A stretch of 37,269 nt of DNA, taken from positions 1-37,269 of the forward strand of contig JAYEJW010000214.1 of NCBI GenBank assembly GCA_034716535.1, given 5' to 3'. The stretch's first letter is position 1, and every line of letters starts with the position of its first letter. The notes below the pieces were generated by a model. It was not told the origin of the DNA. It was given only the letters and a program-made list of their open reading frames with translations, and made no database searches. This DNA is from JAYEJW01 sp034716535. Lineage in GTDB: Bacteria; Pseudomonadota; Gammaproteobacteria; Chromatiales; Chromatiaceae. The translations under genes and the position numbers were made by a program. Positions 22,658 to 30,927 of this stretch are shown one piece after another.

Positions 22658-24281
22658 CTCGAAGACCCCCTATTTCTTCCATGATTTCTCTCTCAATCGC
22701 CGCCAACTCATCCAACAACTCCCGCGGAGCACGATGCGCAGCCTGCGCTTGCGACAACGGCCGATACCTTCCGGCCGACAGGTTGTAGTCGTTCGCCTTA
22801 ATGTCGTCCGCATCGGCAAACCACCACCTTTCTGTCCATTCTTCCCCTTCTTCACGGTGCGCCCACTTTTCCCAGAGTGCAGTCCGCTCCTGAAAAGCCG
22901 CTACCAGCTCCGGCAAGTCATCATCCTCAATGGGCGCATCGTGACGGGCGTTGAGCTTGTAGCCGTCGTCGTCCGCATGCAGGAACATGACCCGCTCGGC
23001 TGTGCGGTCTTTGCGGAGAAACAGCACAGAGGTCTTAACGCCCGAGTACGGCTGGAAGACTTCGCCCGGCAAGGACATTACGGCCTCGACGCGGTTGTTC
23101 TCCAGCAACTGCCGGCGGAGCTCCTTGTGGGCCCCCGTGGAGCCGAACAACACGCCCTCGGGGACGATCACGCCGCATCGGCCTCCACCCTCTCCCCGCT
23201 GGGACGAGGGGGACTTGAGCGAGTCCATCATGTACTTGAGGAACAGGATCTCGGTGGACGTGGTGGTGCCCACCTTTACGTCGTCGACGACGCGGTCCTT
23301 GTCGAGGCGGCCGGAAAACGGTGGATTGGCGAGGACAACCGAGTAGCCTTCCTGCGGCAGGCCGAGCTCATCTTTTTGTTGTACATGCAGAGTTGTCGTC
23401 AGGACATTGCGGCGGCGAATACGCACATGGGGCAGGCCGCGCAGGGTCAGGTTCATCGTAGCAAGATGCACCATCTTCGGGTCTACATCGTTGCCGTAGA
23501 ATGTCCGGTTGCCGAGGATGTCCCACTTTGCGGCGTTTAGTTCGTCCCCGTGGCCGCGTTTGATCTTCTTGCCGTCCAGTTCGACTTCCTCTGTGGCATT
23601 CGGCGAGGAACTCTGTAACCGGATATGGTCATAGGCGGCCACCAGGAAGCCGGCGGTGCCGGCGGCGGGGTCGTAGACGGTCTCGCCAATCTTCGGGTCG
23701 ATCATCTGAACGATAGCGCGGATGATGTGGCGCGGCGTGCGGAACTGGCCCAGCTCGCCCGCCTGGCTGATCTGGCGCAGGACGTGCTCGAAGAGATCAC
23801 CCTTGGTGTCGGTATCGGCCTGGTCGAGACGCAGCTCGTCGACCAGGTTGATGATCTGGGTCAGCACGGTCGGATCGTCGATGCCAAGGCGGGCACCGTC
23901 CATGAAGTTGACCGCCGAGCGGTCGGCCACCGCCGAATAGAATGGGAACACCTCATCGCGCACGAAGCGGACCAGGTTCTCTCCGCTCAGTGCCCGGGCC
24001 CAGATCAACCAGCGCAGTTTCCTGGCAGGGATTGTCTTCTGCCCCTCTTTGGGAACGTTGACGGGATTCTTCAACGTCCAGTCACCCTCGAAGACGCTGG
24101 TGTAGGGCGTTTTGCTGATGCGGGCGCGGCTGATGTTGTCCCGGTCCTGCCCCTCGGCGAGATAGAAGTAGAACAGGAACGCCATCTGCTCGGCGTTGTT
24201 CATGGGGTCGGGATAGCTGCCACCGTAGAGGTAGTCGCGGATCTGGTCGACCTTGCGTCTGGTTTCAGGGGTTAGTGGCAT
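22620..24281 (-). CDS. hsdM: Type I restriction-modification DNA adenine methyltransferase HsdM
   Basis: The 553-residue methyltransferase has the N-terminal helical HsdM_N domain (about 1-150), QFRTPRHI (179-186), the SAM-binding DPAAGTAGFL (204-213) and the adenine-methylating NPPF (319-322). It makes N6-methyladenine and with HsdS forms the modification core. GAGG lies 7 bases before the ATG. A 9-11 residue in-frame insertion, SPSSQRGEG at 357-365, sits between DSLK and GGRCGV where homologues normally run straight through; it is encoded by a REP-like palindrome. It probably lies on a surface loop, so the enzyme may still work. Confidence 0.93.
   Translation of the reverse strand: MPLTPETRRKVDQIRDYLYGGSYPDPMNNAEQMAFLFYFYLAEGQDRDNISRARISKTPYTSVFEGDWTLKNPVNVPKEGQKTIPARKLRWLIWARALSGENLVRFVRDEVFPFYSAVADRSAVNFMDGARLGIDDPTVLTQIINLVDELRLDQADTDTKGDLFEHVLRQISQAGELGQFRTPRHIIRAIVQMIDPKIGETVYDPAAGTAGFLVAAYDHIRLQSSSPNATEEVELDGKKIKRGHGDELNAAKWDILGNRTFYGNDVDPKMVHLATMNLTLRGLPHVRIRRRNVLTTTLHVQQKDELGLPQEGYSVVLANPPFSGRLDKDRVVDDVKVGTTTSTEILFLKYMMDSLKSPSSQRGEGGGRCGVIVPEGVLFGSTGAHKELRRQLLENNRVEAVMSLPGEVFQPYSGVKTSVLFLRKDRTAERVMFLHADDDGYKLNARHDAPIEDDDLPELVAAFQERTALWEKWAHREEGEEWTERWWFADADDIKANDYNLSAGRYRPLSQAQAAHRAPRELLDELAAIEREIMEEIGGLRDALGERPSVGHS
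23186..23216. repeat. REP-like palindrome inserted in frame in hsdM
   Basis: CCCTCTCCCC (23188-23197) pairs with the GGGACGAGGG run (23201-23210) around a GCT loop. The unit belongs to the same type as the repeat at 6697-6740. It adds about ten codons to hsdM without breaking the frame. Confidence 0.5.
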
Positions 24282-24586
24282 GTTCGCGCCTCGTCGTCAT
24301 TCCGGCTTGGATGCCGGAATTCATTCGTCCACGGATGGCATGTCAATCGGCGCGCTGATAAGCCGGTGTCGTCCATGACATTGGGCCCCGCCGCCCGTTT
24401 TGACGGGGGCGGGCATGCGGGAACGACAGGGGACCAATTGCGCCGAATTCGTAACTGTTCAGACCTCCACTCGACCAGACACGCCGCACAACGGCCGAAT
24501 TTGCCATCCATAGCACTGGATTCCGGCATCCCAGCCGGAATGGCGGCGGGGGTGTGAACGGTTGCACGAATTCTTACGGCTGACCG
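24282..24586. other. Gap between hsdR and hsdM (305 bp), mostly repeats
   Basis: Apart from the hsdM ribosome-binding site, this gap is filled by the REP cluster at 24295-24541. Short frames here have no protein-like content. Type I hsdR and hsdM genes are often much closer or have a promoter between them; here the repeats separate them. Confidence 0.5.
24295..24541. repeat. Cluster of REP-like palindromes in inverted orientation
   Basis: Outer hairpins ATTCCGGC-TTGGAT-GCCGGAAT (24299-24320) and ATTCCGGC-ATCCCA-GCCGGAAT (24520-24541) share perfect 8-bp arms. They are inverted relative to each other by their flanks (CGTCATTCC at left, CCATTCC in reverse at right). A middle unit around 24384-24426 has a CCGCCCGTTTTGACGGGGGC hairpin and resembles another REP family. 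No reading frame or transposase is present. Together they look like nested or adjacent REPIN insertions. Confidence 0.7.
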
Positions 24587-26731
24587 TCATGGTTCGTTCC
24601 TTTGCGCTTCTTCGTGTCCTTCGCGAACAGGCTGTTCTCCACATACTGCCGAATTCAGATCGGTGATGACCTGGATCAGTGTCTCCTCCCCGCCGAATGT
24701 CTGGATAGCTCGCTGCAAACCGCCGATGTTGGAGAATGGCGGCATCACAAAGTGGTCGACGGTAAAGGCTTCCAGGGCATCGGCATTGGCCTTGATGTAC
24801 TCGCCGACAGTGAACAGCAACCGTCGCTGGTCCGAATGCAGGTCCCGCCGCGCCTCGATCCACGCCTCGAAGCGGGCGCCCAACAGCGCCGCTTGCTGCT
24901 CGTCGGGATCCAGGAAGACGAGGTTTCCATTGCCGTCGACAGTGACCCACTCGCGGGTCGTGGGGTCGATGTGATCGTCGACATTGAGGGTCAGCAGTGT
25001 ACGCGGCTGATAGGTCTTCCGCGGCCTAGCCTCGCGGATCATACCGCCCTCGGAGATGGTCTCGTCGTCACCGTGGTAGCGGGTGACCCCGACGAAGTCG
25101 AACAGCGTGAACAGGGTCTTTCCGGGCGCCTTCCGGGTGCCGCGGCCACGCATCTGGTGGTAGAGCACCACCGAGCGCGTGAAGCGCGCCATGACCAGGT
25201 TTACGACCTCGGGTGCGTCGAAACCAGTGTCCAGCATGTTCACCGACACTAGGATCTGCGGAAACCGTTCCTTCTTGAAGCGCTTTATCTTGGTCGCACC
25301 GTCGACGGTATCTTCCTTGCCGAACCCTGAAACCACGAAGTCGGCATAGCGCACCTCGGGTGAGGGCTTTTCGTGAGTGAAGGCCTCGTCGAACATCTGC
25401 GCCAGGGTTTCGGCATGCCGCTTCGTGACCGCAAACACGATAGTCTTACCGATGAGTGGCTTGCGCAGGCGCTCGGCGCGGTCGTGGTATCCGTCGCGCA
25501 TCACCTGCCGGAACTCGCGAACGATGGCCCGGTTGCGCTCTGGAATGGTGAATTTGCGCTCGAGGGCATTGGGATCGACCTTGAGGGTGTCTCGATTTCC
25601 GAACAGCTCGATTAATTCGGCACGTTCTTTCAGCGGTATCGCTGTCCAGTCGAGCTCGTCCTTTTCTACCGTGATTCCGTCCTCGGCGGCCGTCTTGACG
25701 GTCTGCGCCTTGTAGATCTGGTAAGGGACCAAGTAACCCTCGTGCACGGCCTGCTGCAGGGTGTAGCGGAAGGTCGGCGCGTTCACTTCGAAGAAGCGCA
25801 GAGTGTCGCGGACAAAGAGTTTATCTTCCTCATCGCCGCTATCGAGCTCGCTGCTGAACGGTGTGGCGGTGAGTCCGACCTGCACACCATCGAAATACTT
25901 GAGAATGCCGCCCCACTTGCCGTAGATGCTGCGGTGGCACTCGTCGGTGACAACCAGATCGAAGTAGCCCGCCGAGTAGTCTCGATAGACGTTGACCATG
26001 CTCTGTAGGGTGGTGACGGTGATGCGCTTCTCGTCCTGGAAGCGCCGACCGGCGCGCAGCACGTAGCAGGGATAATCCAGCAGATGCTCGTTGAAGGCGT
26101 CCTCGGTCTGCTTGGCCGGTGTGATGCGGTCCACCAGAAAGAGGACGCGGGTGATATTGTTCGCCTCGAACAGGCGCTTGATGAGGGCTGCCGCGGTGCG
26201 GGTCTTACCCGTGCCGGTAGCCATCTCGACCAACAGCTTGCGGCGGCCAGCGTTCATCTCTCGGCAAAGGGTGTCGATGCAGTCCTGCTGGTAGTCGCGG
26301 CCGGCGATCTTTTTGTCGACGGGCTTGGTCAACGGATCAATCCGGACCTGCCGCTTTGCGTACCGACGCTCCAGATCCACCTGGCTGAAAAAGCTCGCGA
26401 CCTTGCGCGGATAGGCCTCGTTCCGGTAGTCCCAGAACAGGATCTCCTCGCCGTTGGCCAGGAAGACGTTGGGTACGTCGTGCAGCTGCTCCGCGTAGGT
26501 GCGGCCCTGCCGGGCCGCCTCCTGGAGGTTAACGGCGGCCCGCTTCGCCTCAACCACCGCCGCGGCACGCCCGTGCCGGTCGCACAGGACATAGTCAGCG
26601 TAAGTGCCGTCCGGGAGCCGGTATTCGTAACGCACGCTGTGCCCGCCGGTGGGATTCCAACCGACGTCCTTCAGCTGCGCGTCGACGAGGACGCGAGAAA
26701 ATGCCTCCTTTTGTCCGGCGGGTGGCGTCAT
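24587..26731 (-). CDS. hsdR: Type I restriction enzyme endonuclease/translocase HsdR (EcoEI-like)
   Basis: The 714-residue motor-nuclease subunit has an N-terminal PD-(D/E)xK nuclease domain (Asp46, then VVEAK with Glu61 and Lys63). A superfamily 2 translocase follows, with ATGTGKT (Walker A, 171-177), DECH at 263-266, GLTATPF, and GRGTRKA as motif VI. The C-terminal part (about 560-700) would contact HsdM and HsdS. It cuts unmodified DNA after translocation. It is on the short side for EcoEI-type HsdR, but all motifs are intact. AGGAAGAG precedes the start. As first gene of the minus-strand operon it should carry the promoter upstream, near the palindrome at 26994. Confidence 0.92.
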   Translation of the reverse strand: MTPPAGQKEAFSRVLVDAQLKDVGWNPTGGHSVRYEYRLPDGTYADYVLCDRHGRAAAVVEAKRAAVNLQEAARQGRTYAEQLHDVPNVFLANGEEILFWDYRNEAYPRKVASFFSQVDLERRYAKRQVRIDPLTKPVDKKIAGRDYQQDCIDTLCREMNAGRRKLLVEMATGTGKTRTAAALIKRLFEANNITRVLFLVDRITPAKQTEDAFNEHLLDYPCYVLRAGRRFQDEKRITVTTLQSMVNVYRDYSAGYFDLVVTDECHRSIYGKWGGILKYFDGVQVGLTATPFSSELDSGDEEDKLFVRDTLRFFEVNAPTFRYTLQQAVHEGYLVPYQIYKAQTVKTAAEDGITVEKDELDWTAIPLKERAELIELFGNRDTLKVDPNALERKFTIPERNRAIVREFRQVMRDGYHDRAERLRKPLIGKTIVFAVTKRHAETLAQMFDEAFTHEKPSPEVRYADFVVSGFGKEDTVDGATKIKRFKKERFPQILVSVNMLDTGFDAPEVVNLVMARFTRSVVLYHQMRGRGTRKAPGKTLFTLFDFVGVTRYHGDDETISEGGMIREARPRKTYQPRTLLTLNVDDHIDPTTREWVTVDGNGNLVFLDPDEQQAALLGARFEAWIEARRDLHSDQRRLLFTVGEYIKANADALEAFTVDHFVMPPFSNIGGLQRAIQTFGGEETLIQVITDLNSAVCGEQPVREGHEEAQRNEP

Positions 26732-26775
26732 GACTCTTCCTTGTAATCCCTCATCGATCCCCTCAAGCTGCCCAA

Positions 26776-26962
26776 AGCCTGCGCTCGGCCTGATCCAGCA
26801 GGCAGCACAGAATGTGGGTACCGGGACCGTGACTTAACACGCAGCCCCGTTCTCCGCCAGACGCTCTCGGTGGGCGACACTGGCCGAGCCGGTGGCGAGG
26901 ATGCGGCAATACGGCTCGTGATCTACCAGCAGCTTGATCTCTTCGGTGGAAGAAATCTTTCA
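26776..26962 (-). pseudogene. Decayed fragment of an AAA_14/DUF4143-type ATPase
   Basis: In one minus-strand frame the translation reads EIKLLVDHEPYCRILATGSA and continues SVAHRERLAENGAAC. A TAA stops it where family members usually have a Trp (26834-26836), and the frame then resumes VTVPVPTF. This matches the sensor-like IKLLxDxxPxxRILATGSAS block of COG1373 ATPases from memory. No Walker motifs or start remain, and a TGA lies at 26960-26962. It is a remnant of about 60 codons, just upstream of hsdR. The rest of 26732-27177 has no gene. Confidence 0.45.
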
Positions 26963-26993
26963 AAGCAGAGCCATTTCCAGACTTATCTCGAAT

Positions 26994-27017
26994 AAGTGCA
27001 AAGTGTACTTTGCACTT
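26994..27017. promoter_or_regulatory. 24-bp perfect palindrome upstream of hsdR
   Basis: The arms AAGTGCAAAGT (26994-27004) and ACTTTGCACTT (27007-27017) are exact reverse complements around a 2-base centre. The near-zero spacer favours a dimeric regulator's operator over an RNA hairpin. It lies about 260 bases before the hsdR start, upstream of the ATPase remnant, so it might have controlled that lost gene or the present operon. Confidence 0.5.
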
Positions 27018-27177
27018 CTTGCCGAGAAAACGGCTTTCTCCGCTTAGAAGCCATAAGACCGCCCGCAATCAGGGTCTCGAGGGCGGGGTATACGTCTCGG
27101 TCCCAATGTTGCTTCGACGCTCGTGGCTCGACTGAGGCTGATGCTTAGAAAGGGAAGCGAACTGCCGATACGGGGGG

Positions 27178-28467
27178 TCAGCCCGACGGATGGCCGATCA
27201 GGGTCTCGCCATCATCGTGAACGGCATCCAGGGAGGCCTCGATGATGCGGTTGACCGGTGCGTCGAGCGCGGACGCGCGCAGCCGGACGGGCAGGTAATT
27301 CGGCGTGTAGCCGAACCAATCGCCGTCCTTCTCTCCGCGGTAGCGTCCTTCCACCAGCACCGGTAGGTTCCTCCCCTCGAACCGCTCCAAGCTGTCGCGC
27401 TTCATGCTTCTGGCCAGCTCGTGCATCTCGCGGCTGCGCGCCTTCTTGATCTCGGCGGGCACCTGATCCGCCATGGCTGCGGCCTTGGTTCCGGATCGCG
27501 GCGAGTAGGGGAAGACGTGCAGGTGGCCGAATCCGACCGACTCCACGAAGTCCATCGTCTCCCGCCACTCGGCCTCGCTCTCTCCGGGAAAGCCGGTGAT
27601 GATGTCGGTGGTGAGGTTGAAGTCGGGCACTCGGGTCCTCGCCTCGGCGGCCAGCCGGGCGAACTCTTCGGTTCTGCAGCGCCGGGCCATACGGCGCAGG
27701 ACGGCATCGGAACCGCTCTGCAGCGGTAGGTGCAGGTGGGGCATCAAACGCTCCTCGGAGAAGAGCCCCCAAAAGCCTTCCGGCAGGTCCCAGGGCTCGA
27801 GGGAGCCCATGCGTACGCGCGCCACGTCAGTGTCCGCGAGCACGGTGTGGATGAGCTCGGCGAGACCGCTGCCCGTGTCGCTGCCGTAGCCGCCGAGGTG
27901 GACGCCGGTCAGAACGACTTCCTTGATGCCTTCCCCGACCAGCCGGTTGACCTCGGCGACCACCTCACCGACGGGGCGGCTGCGCTCTTCGCCCCGGGCC
28001 AGGGTCACGATGCAGAAGGTACAGCGGTAGCGGCAGCCGTCCTGCACCTTGACGAAGGCCCGTTGACGTTCGCGGGCGAACAGGGGGTTCGTGTCCGCCT
28101 CCATCGCGGTGAGCGGCATTGCCCCCAGGTGCAGCTCTCGGGTGGCGATCTCCACCAGCCGATCCTTGTCCTGGTTCGATACGAGCAGGTCGACACCCTG
28201 CTCGCGGGCAAGGACCTCGCCCTCCAGGGAGGCGAAACAGCCGCTGACAACGAGCTTGGCCTGGGGGTTCCGGCGCTGGTTGCGGCGCAGGAGCTTTCGG
28301 GATTTGCGTACCGCCTCTGCGGTCACGGCGCAGGTGTTGACCACGACCAGATCGGCCGCCTCGTCGGCAGCGGTGATGCGAAAGCCCCGTTGCTGGAACT
28401 GGCGCGCCCAGGTCTCGAGCTCCGCTTCGTTGAGCCTGCATCCCAGGGTCTGAAGGTTTACGCGCAT
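27178..28467 (-). CDS. mtaB: tRNA t6A37 methylthiotransferase MtaB
   Basis: This 429-residue radical-SAM methylthiotransferase has the N-terminal UPF0004 domain with cluster cysteines 10, 46 and 77, and the radical-SAM CRYRCTFC motif (145, 149, 152). A C-terminal TRAM-like domain follows after about residue 365. The start MRVNLQTLGCRLNEAE is typical of MtaB, which converts t6A37 to ms2t6A37 in tRNAs decoding ANN codons; MiaB and RimO have different N-terminal and TRAM signatures. It appears to stand alone on the minus strand between the defence island and a SnoaL-like gene. Confidence 0.9.
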   Translation of the reverse strand: MRVNLQTLGCRLNEAELETWARQFQQRGFRITAADEAADLVVVNTCAVTAEAVRKSRKLLRRNQRRNPQAKLVVSGCFASLEGEVLAREQGVDLLVSNQDKDRLVEIATRELHLGAMPLTAMEADTNPLFARERQRAFVKVQDGCRYRCTFCIVTLARGEERSRPVGEVVAEVNRLVGEGIKEVVLTGVHLGGYGSDTGSGLAELIHTVLADTDVARVRMGSLEPWDLPEGFWGLFSEERLMPHLHLPLQSGSDAVLRRMARRCRTEEFARLAAEARTRVPDFNLTTDIITGFPGESEAEWRETMDFVESVGFGHLHVFPYSPRSGTKAAAMADQVPAEIKKARSREMHELARSMKRDSLERFEGRNLPVLVEGRYRGEKDGDWFGYTPNYLPVRLRASALDAPVNRIIEASLDAVHDDGETLIGHPSG

Positions 28468-28506
28468 GCAGTCTCTGTCAGCTCAAAGAGTCACGGAGCG
28501 CCGGAT

Positions 28507-28932
28507 TCAGCGCGCAGGCGGTGCCATTCCGAGGGGCGGCATGGCCCCCGGCGGGGGCGGGGTCGGTGAGTTCTGGTGCAGGACCATCCGCCAGCCGGCG
28601 CTACCCTTCCGGTAGACGTTCGTGGCATAGACGGGGGGTTGCTGCGGCTGGCCGGGGACGCTGACGCGTTCTTCGACAAAGTGAATCGCCAGACCGTCCG
28701 CCTCCAGCCAGCGGATGTGGCGAACCTGGATGTCGAGCCGCAGATCGCCTTCCAACAGGGGCTTCCATACCTGGTGAACATCGCCTCCGTGCACCAGTGG
28801 CTGCATGGGCAGCAGGCAGGCGATATCCGCGGAATCCTCCCAGACCCTCTGCATGCGCTCGGCGTCACGGTCGTCGAGCGCATCATAGAAGGCATCTTCT
28901 GCATCTTGCGGAGAAACGAAATCTTCGGTCAT
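28507..28932 (-). CDS. SnoaL/NTF2-like protein (DUF4440-type)
   Basis: This 141-residue cone-fold protein starts with DAEDAFYDALDDRDAERMQR and has the VWEDSADIACLLP and HIRWLEADGLAIHFVEERVS segments of the SnoaL-like_3/DUF4440 group. It ends with a Pro-rich tail (SPTPPPPGAMPPLG) unusual for the fold. Such proteins bind small hydrophobic ligands or act as accessory subunits; no catalytic residues can be assigned. It lies 39 bases upstream of mtaB on the same strand and may be co-transcribed. No signal peptide. Confidence 0.82.
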   Translation of the reverse strand: MTEDFVSPQDAEDAFYDALDDRDAERMQRVWEDSADIACLLPMQPLVHGGDVHQVWKPLLEGDLRLDIQVRHIRWLEADGLAIHFVEERVSVPGQPQQPPVYATNVYRKGSAGWRMVLHQNSPTPPPPGAMPPLGMAPPAR

Positions 28933-29157
28933 GTGTTTGGTTGTCGTTGGCCTTGTTCTGCGGCGCCGAAAGAACGTGGATGTACGCTAGCACACGAGTG
29001 CGCAAGTTTCTCTAACAGTCATCCTGCCAGTAGATATTCTTCGCGCTCTTCGCGCCTTCGCGTGAGGCTCTCTCCAATACGGATTCTTTGGGCACGCCTG
29101 TACCAAAGTGTATGGTCGGCGCCTGTTCCGGGGACGCTCAATCGGCGTGGCCGCGGT

Positions 29158-29853
29158 TCAGCGCTGTCTGCGTGGGATAAGGATCCGTATGCTGTCGTCG
29201 CTTTCCTCGCGGGTCATCGCGCTCAGGTCCGCGTCGCGGGGTACCGAGAGGCGCCGGCTGGCCGTGCCCGAGGAGAAACTGTAGCTGCGCGTGAAACCGC
29301 GTCCGTCGTCGAAGCTGTCTTCCTGTGCCTGTTGCTCCGACCGGTCTTGACTGATGAGGATCCACCGGCCTTCCGTGCGGACCTGGACCTCCTCGGGTTT
29401 CATCCCGCTGAGGCGGATGTCGAGGATGTACGCGTCTTCCGAGGTCTCGCGGGAGATCTGAAAGCGCGATGGGGGACCGCCGAAGCGCGGCCGATCGTAG
29501 CCTGGGAAGCTGCGCGGATAGCCGGGCGGCGGTCCATAGGCCGGATAGCCGGGTGCCTGGGGGGCGGAGTCCGGAGATGGGGTCTGGTTCTCCGCGGCCG
29601 GTGGCTCGGGGGGTGGGTATCCGGGCGCCAAATCCGGTCCGTAGGGGGTGCGCCCGAAGGTCTCCGGATAGGGAGGGGCAGGGGGGAAGCCGAGACCGTA
29701 GCCGAATCCGGGGTCCTGGCCTGGGGCTCCCGGCTGGGAGGAACCTGGATCGTAGGGGCCCCCGCCGTAAGGAGTCCAGGCCGTCGCGGTTCCTGACAGA
29801 AGGATACCGATGGTCGCGATCAGAGGGCGCATTGCATGCGGGTGTGTCGACAT
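29158..29853 (-). CDS. Exported small heat-shock (Hsp20/alpha-crystallin) protein
   Basis: The 231-residue protein starts with a signal peptide (MRPLIATIGILLSGTATA within the first 26 residues). A Pro/Gly/Tyr-rich spacer runs from about 27 to 125, then an alpha-crystallin domain from about 128 on (YILDIRLSGMKPEEVQVRTE, RSYSFSSGTASRRLSVPRD). Most sHSPs are cytoplasmic holdases; this one should act in the periplasm or outer envelope. GAGGAG lies 7 bases before ATG 29853, so I kept that start although an ATG at residue 8 fits the signal peptide as well. The C-terminal IxI motif appears as IRILI. Confidence 0.83.
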   Translation of the reverse strand: MSTHPHAMRPLIATIGILLSGTATAWTPYGGGPYDPGSSQPGAPGQDPGFGYGLGFPPAPPYPETFGRTPYGPDLAPGYPPPEPPAAENQTPSPDSAPQAPGYPAYGPPPGYPRSFPGYDRPRFGGPPSRFQISRETSEDAYILDIRLSGMKPEEVQVRTEGRWILISQDRSEQQAQEDSFDDGRGFTRSYSFSSGTASRRLSVPRDADLSAMTREESDDSIRILIPRRQR

Positions 29854-29983
29854 CAGAGGACTCCTCGATTCAATCTCGATCTAGCTCACAGGATACCAGA
29901 CTGCCCATTGTGTGTGGGTGCCCCGACTGCATCGGCCATGGCCCGCGCGGTTTTCGGGAAACAGGGAGGTTCCCCGGGGCGCC

Positions 29984-30472
29984 TCAGTTTCTTACCGTCA
30001 CGAGGTCCCCGACTTTCATGCGCTCGAAGAGGAACTTCGCGTCCTCATACCTCACGCGGACACAGCCGTGGGACGCGGGATGGCCGGGCAGCCAGCCTTC
30101 GTGGACGAAGTAATGACCGTAGAACTGCATGGAGTAGGGCATCGGCGTCAACATCCCGAAGGCATTGGTGTACTTGGATGACACCTTGTTCTTCTGCTTG
30201 CTCAGGACCGAGAATGAGCCCCTGGGCGTCGGGTGTTCTTTTCTTCCCGCCGAGATCAGTCCCCTGCTTACGATGTGGCCATCTTCGATATACTCGAATG
30301 CCTGCGCGTCCAGGTAGATGTGCAGCTCTCTCGACTCGGCCTCCGGGACATCGAAAGAGGGCATCGAAGGTTCCATAGCCAATGGCTGTGGATAAGGATC
30401 GTAAGGCTCATGTGCGCACCCGCCTGTCACAAGGACAACAACAGCAACTACGGAAGACGCCCAGACAATCAT
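29984..30472 (-). CDS. L,D-transpeptidase (YkuD) lipoprotein
   Basis: The start at ATG 30472 gives 162 residues; the frame is open further upstream but not protein-like there. A lipobox VTGGC places the acylated Cys at 19. The YkuD domain runs from about 48 to 162, with catalytic SHGC (134-137), His124 and the trailing VRV. L,D-transpeptidases crosslink peptidoglycan 3-3 or attach lipoproteins to it. The domain is short and lacks a LysM module. Its ATG overlaps the upstream ATG of the divergent gene, sharing the CATG at 30470-30473. Confidence 0.88.
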   Translation of the reverse strand: MIVWASSVVAVVVLVTGGCAHEPYDPYPQPLAMEPSMPSFDVPEAESRELHIYLDAQAFEYIEDGHIVSRGLISAGRKEHPTPRGSFSVLSKQKNKVSSKYTNAFGMLTPMPYSMQFYGHYFVHEGWLPGHPASHGCVRVRYEDAKFLFERMKVGDLVTVRN

Positions 30473-30509
30473 GGGTGACCGCAGAGACCCGGCGAAATCG
30501 GAGAGCCGT

Positions 30510-30911
30510 GTGGCCGGTACGCGCAGGCGGGATCGGTGGTTGGGCCCTGTCGTCAAGGGCGTGATTGTCCTGAACCTTCTCGACGCCCTGTTTACCTTAG
30601 TGTGGGTATCCACGGGTCTTGCGAGGGAGGTGAATCCCTTGATGAGCCCGCTGGTCGTCGAACACCCGGTTGCGTTCGTATCCGCGAAGCTCGCGCTCGT
30701 CGGCTTCGGCTCCTGGCTCCTGTGGCGCTGTCGAGCTCGGCCGCTCGCGGTGGTGGCCATCTTTCTCGCGTTCATCGCCTACTATGCCGCACTGCTCATC
30801 CACGTTCGGATTCTTGTCGCCGTGATCTCTGCATACGTGGCCTCAGCGTTGATTACCCCGGCCCCGCTGGCCGAGGGTTTCTCCCCGTTCCTAATCTATA
30901 GGGACCGCTGA
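30510..30911 (+). CDS. DUF5658-like small membrane protein
   Basis: The 133-residue protein has four predicted membrane helices (about 16-34, 48-68, 71-95, 97-115) and the LNLLDALFTLVWV and EVNPLM motifs of the DUF5658 group. I chose GTG 30510 because GGAG sits 6 bases upstream; ATG 30471 would add 13 polar residues and overlap the divergent L,D-transpeptidase start. Function unknown. It converges with lpdA, whose stop is 16 bases beyond its own. Confidence 0.78.
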   Translation: MAGTRRRDRWLGPVVKGVIVLNLLDALFTLVWVSTGLAREVNPLMSPLVVEHPVAFVSAKLALVGFGSWLLWRCRARPLAVVAIFLAFIAYYAALLIHVRILVAVISAYVASALITPAPLAEGFSPFLIYRDR

Positions 30912-30927
30912 ATCGATCCCGGGTTTC

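Noticed and set aside
21296..24541. CRISPR array
   Set aside because: The palindromic repeats occur in inverted pairs and not as regularly spaced direct repeats, and no cas genes are present.
19540..26731. Complete PARIS or Gabija system
   Set aside because: PARIS needs a separate or longer fused AriA/AriB and Gabija a UvrD-like GajB; neither is present, so only an OLD-like label is justified.
26763..27068. 101-codon minus-strand frame upstream of hsdR
   Set aside because: The translation is not protein-like; the similarity to an ATPase is in a different, interrupted frame, reported as a remnant.
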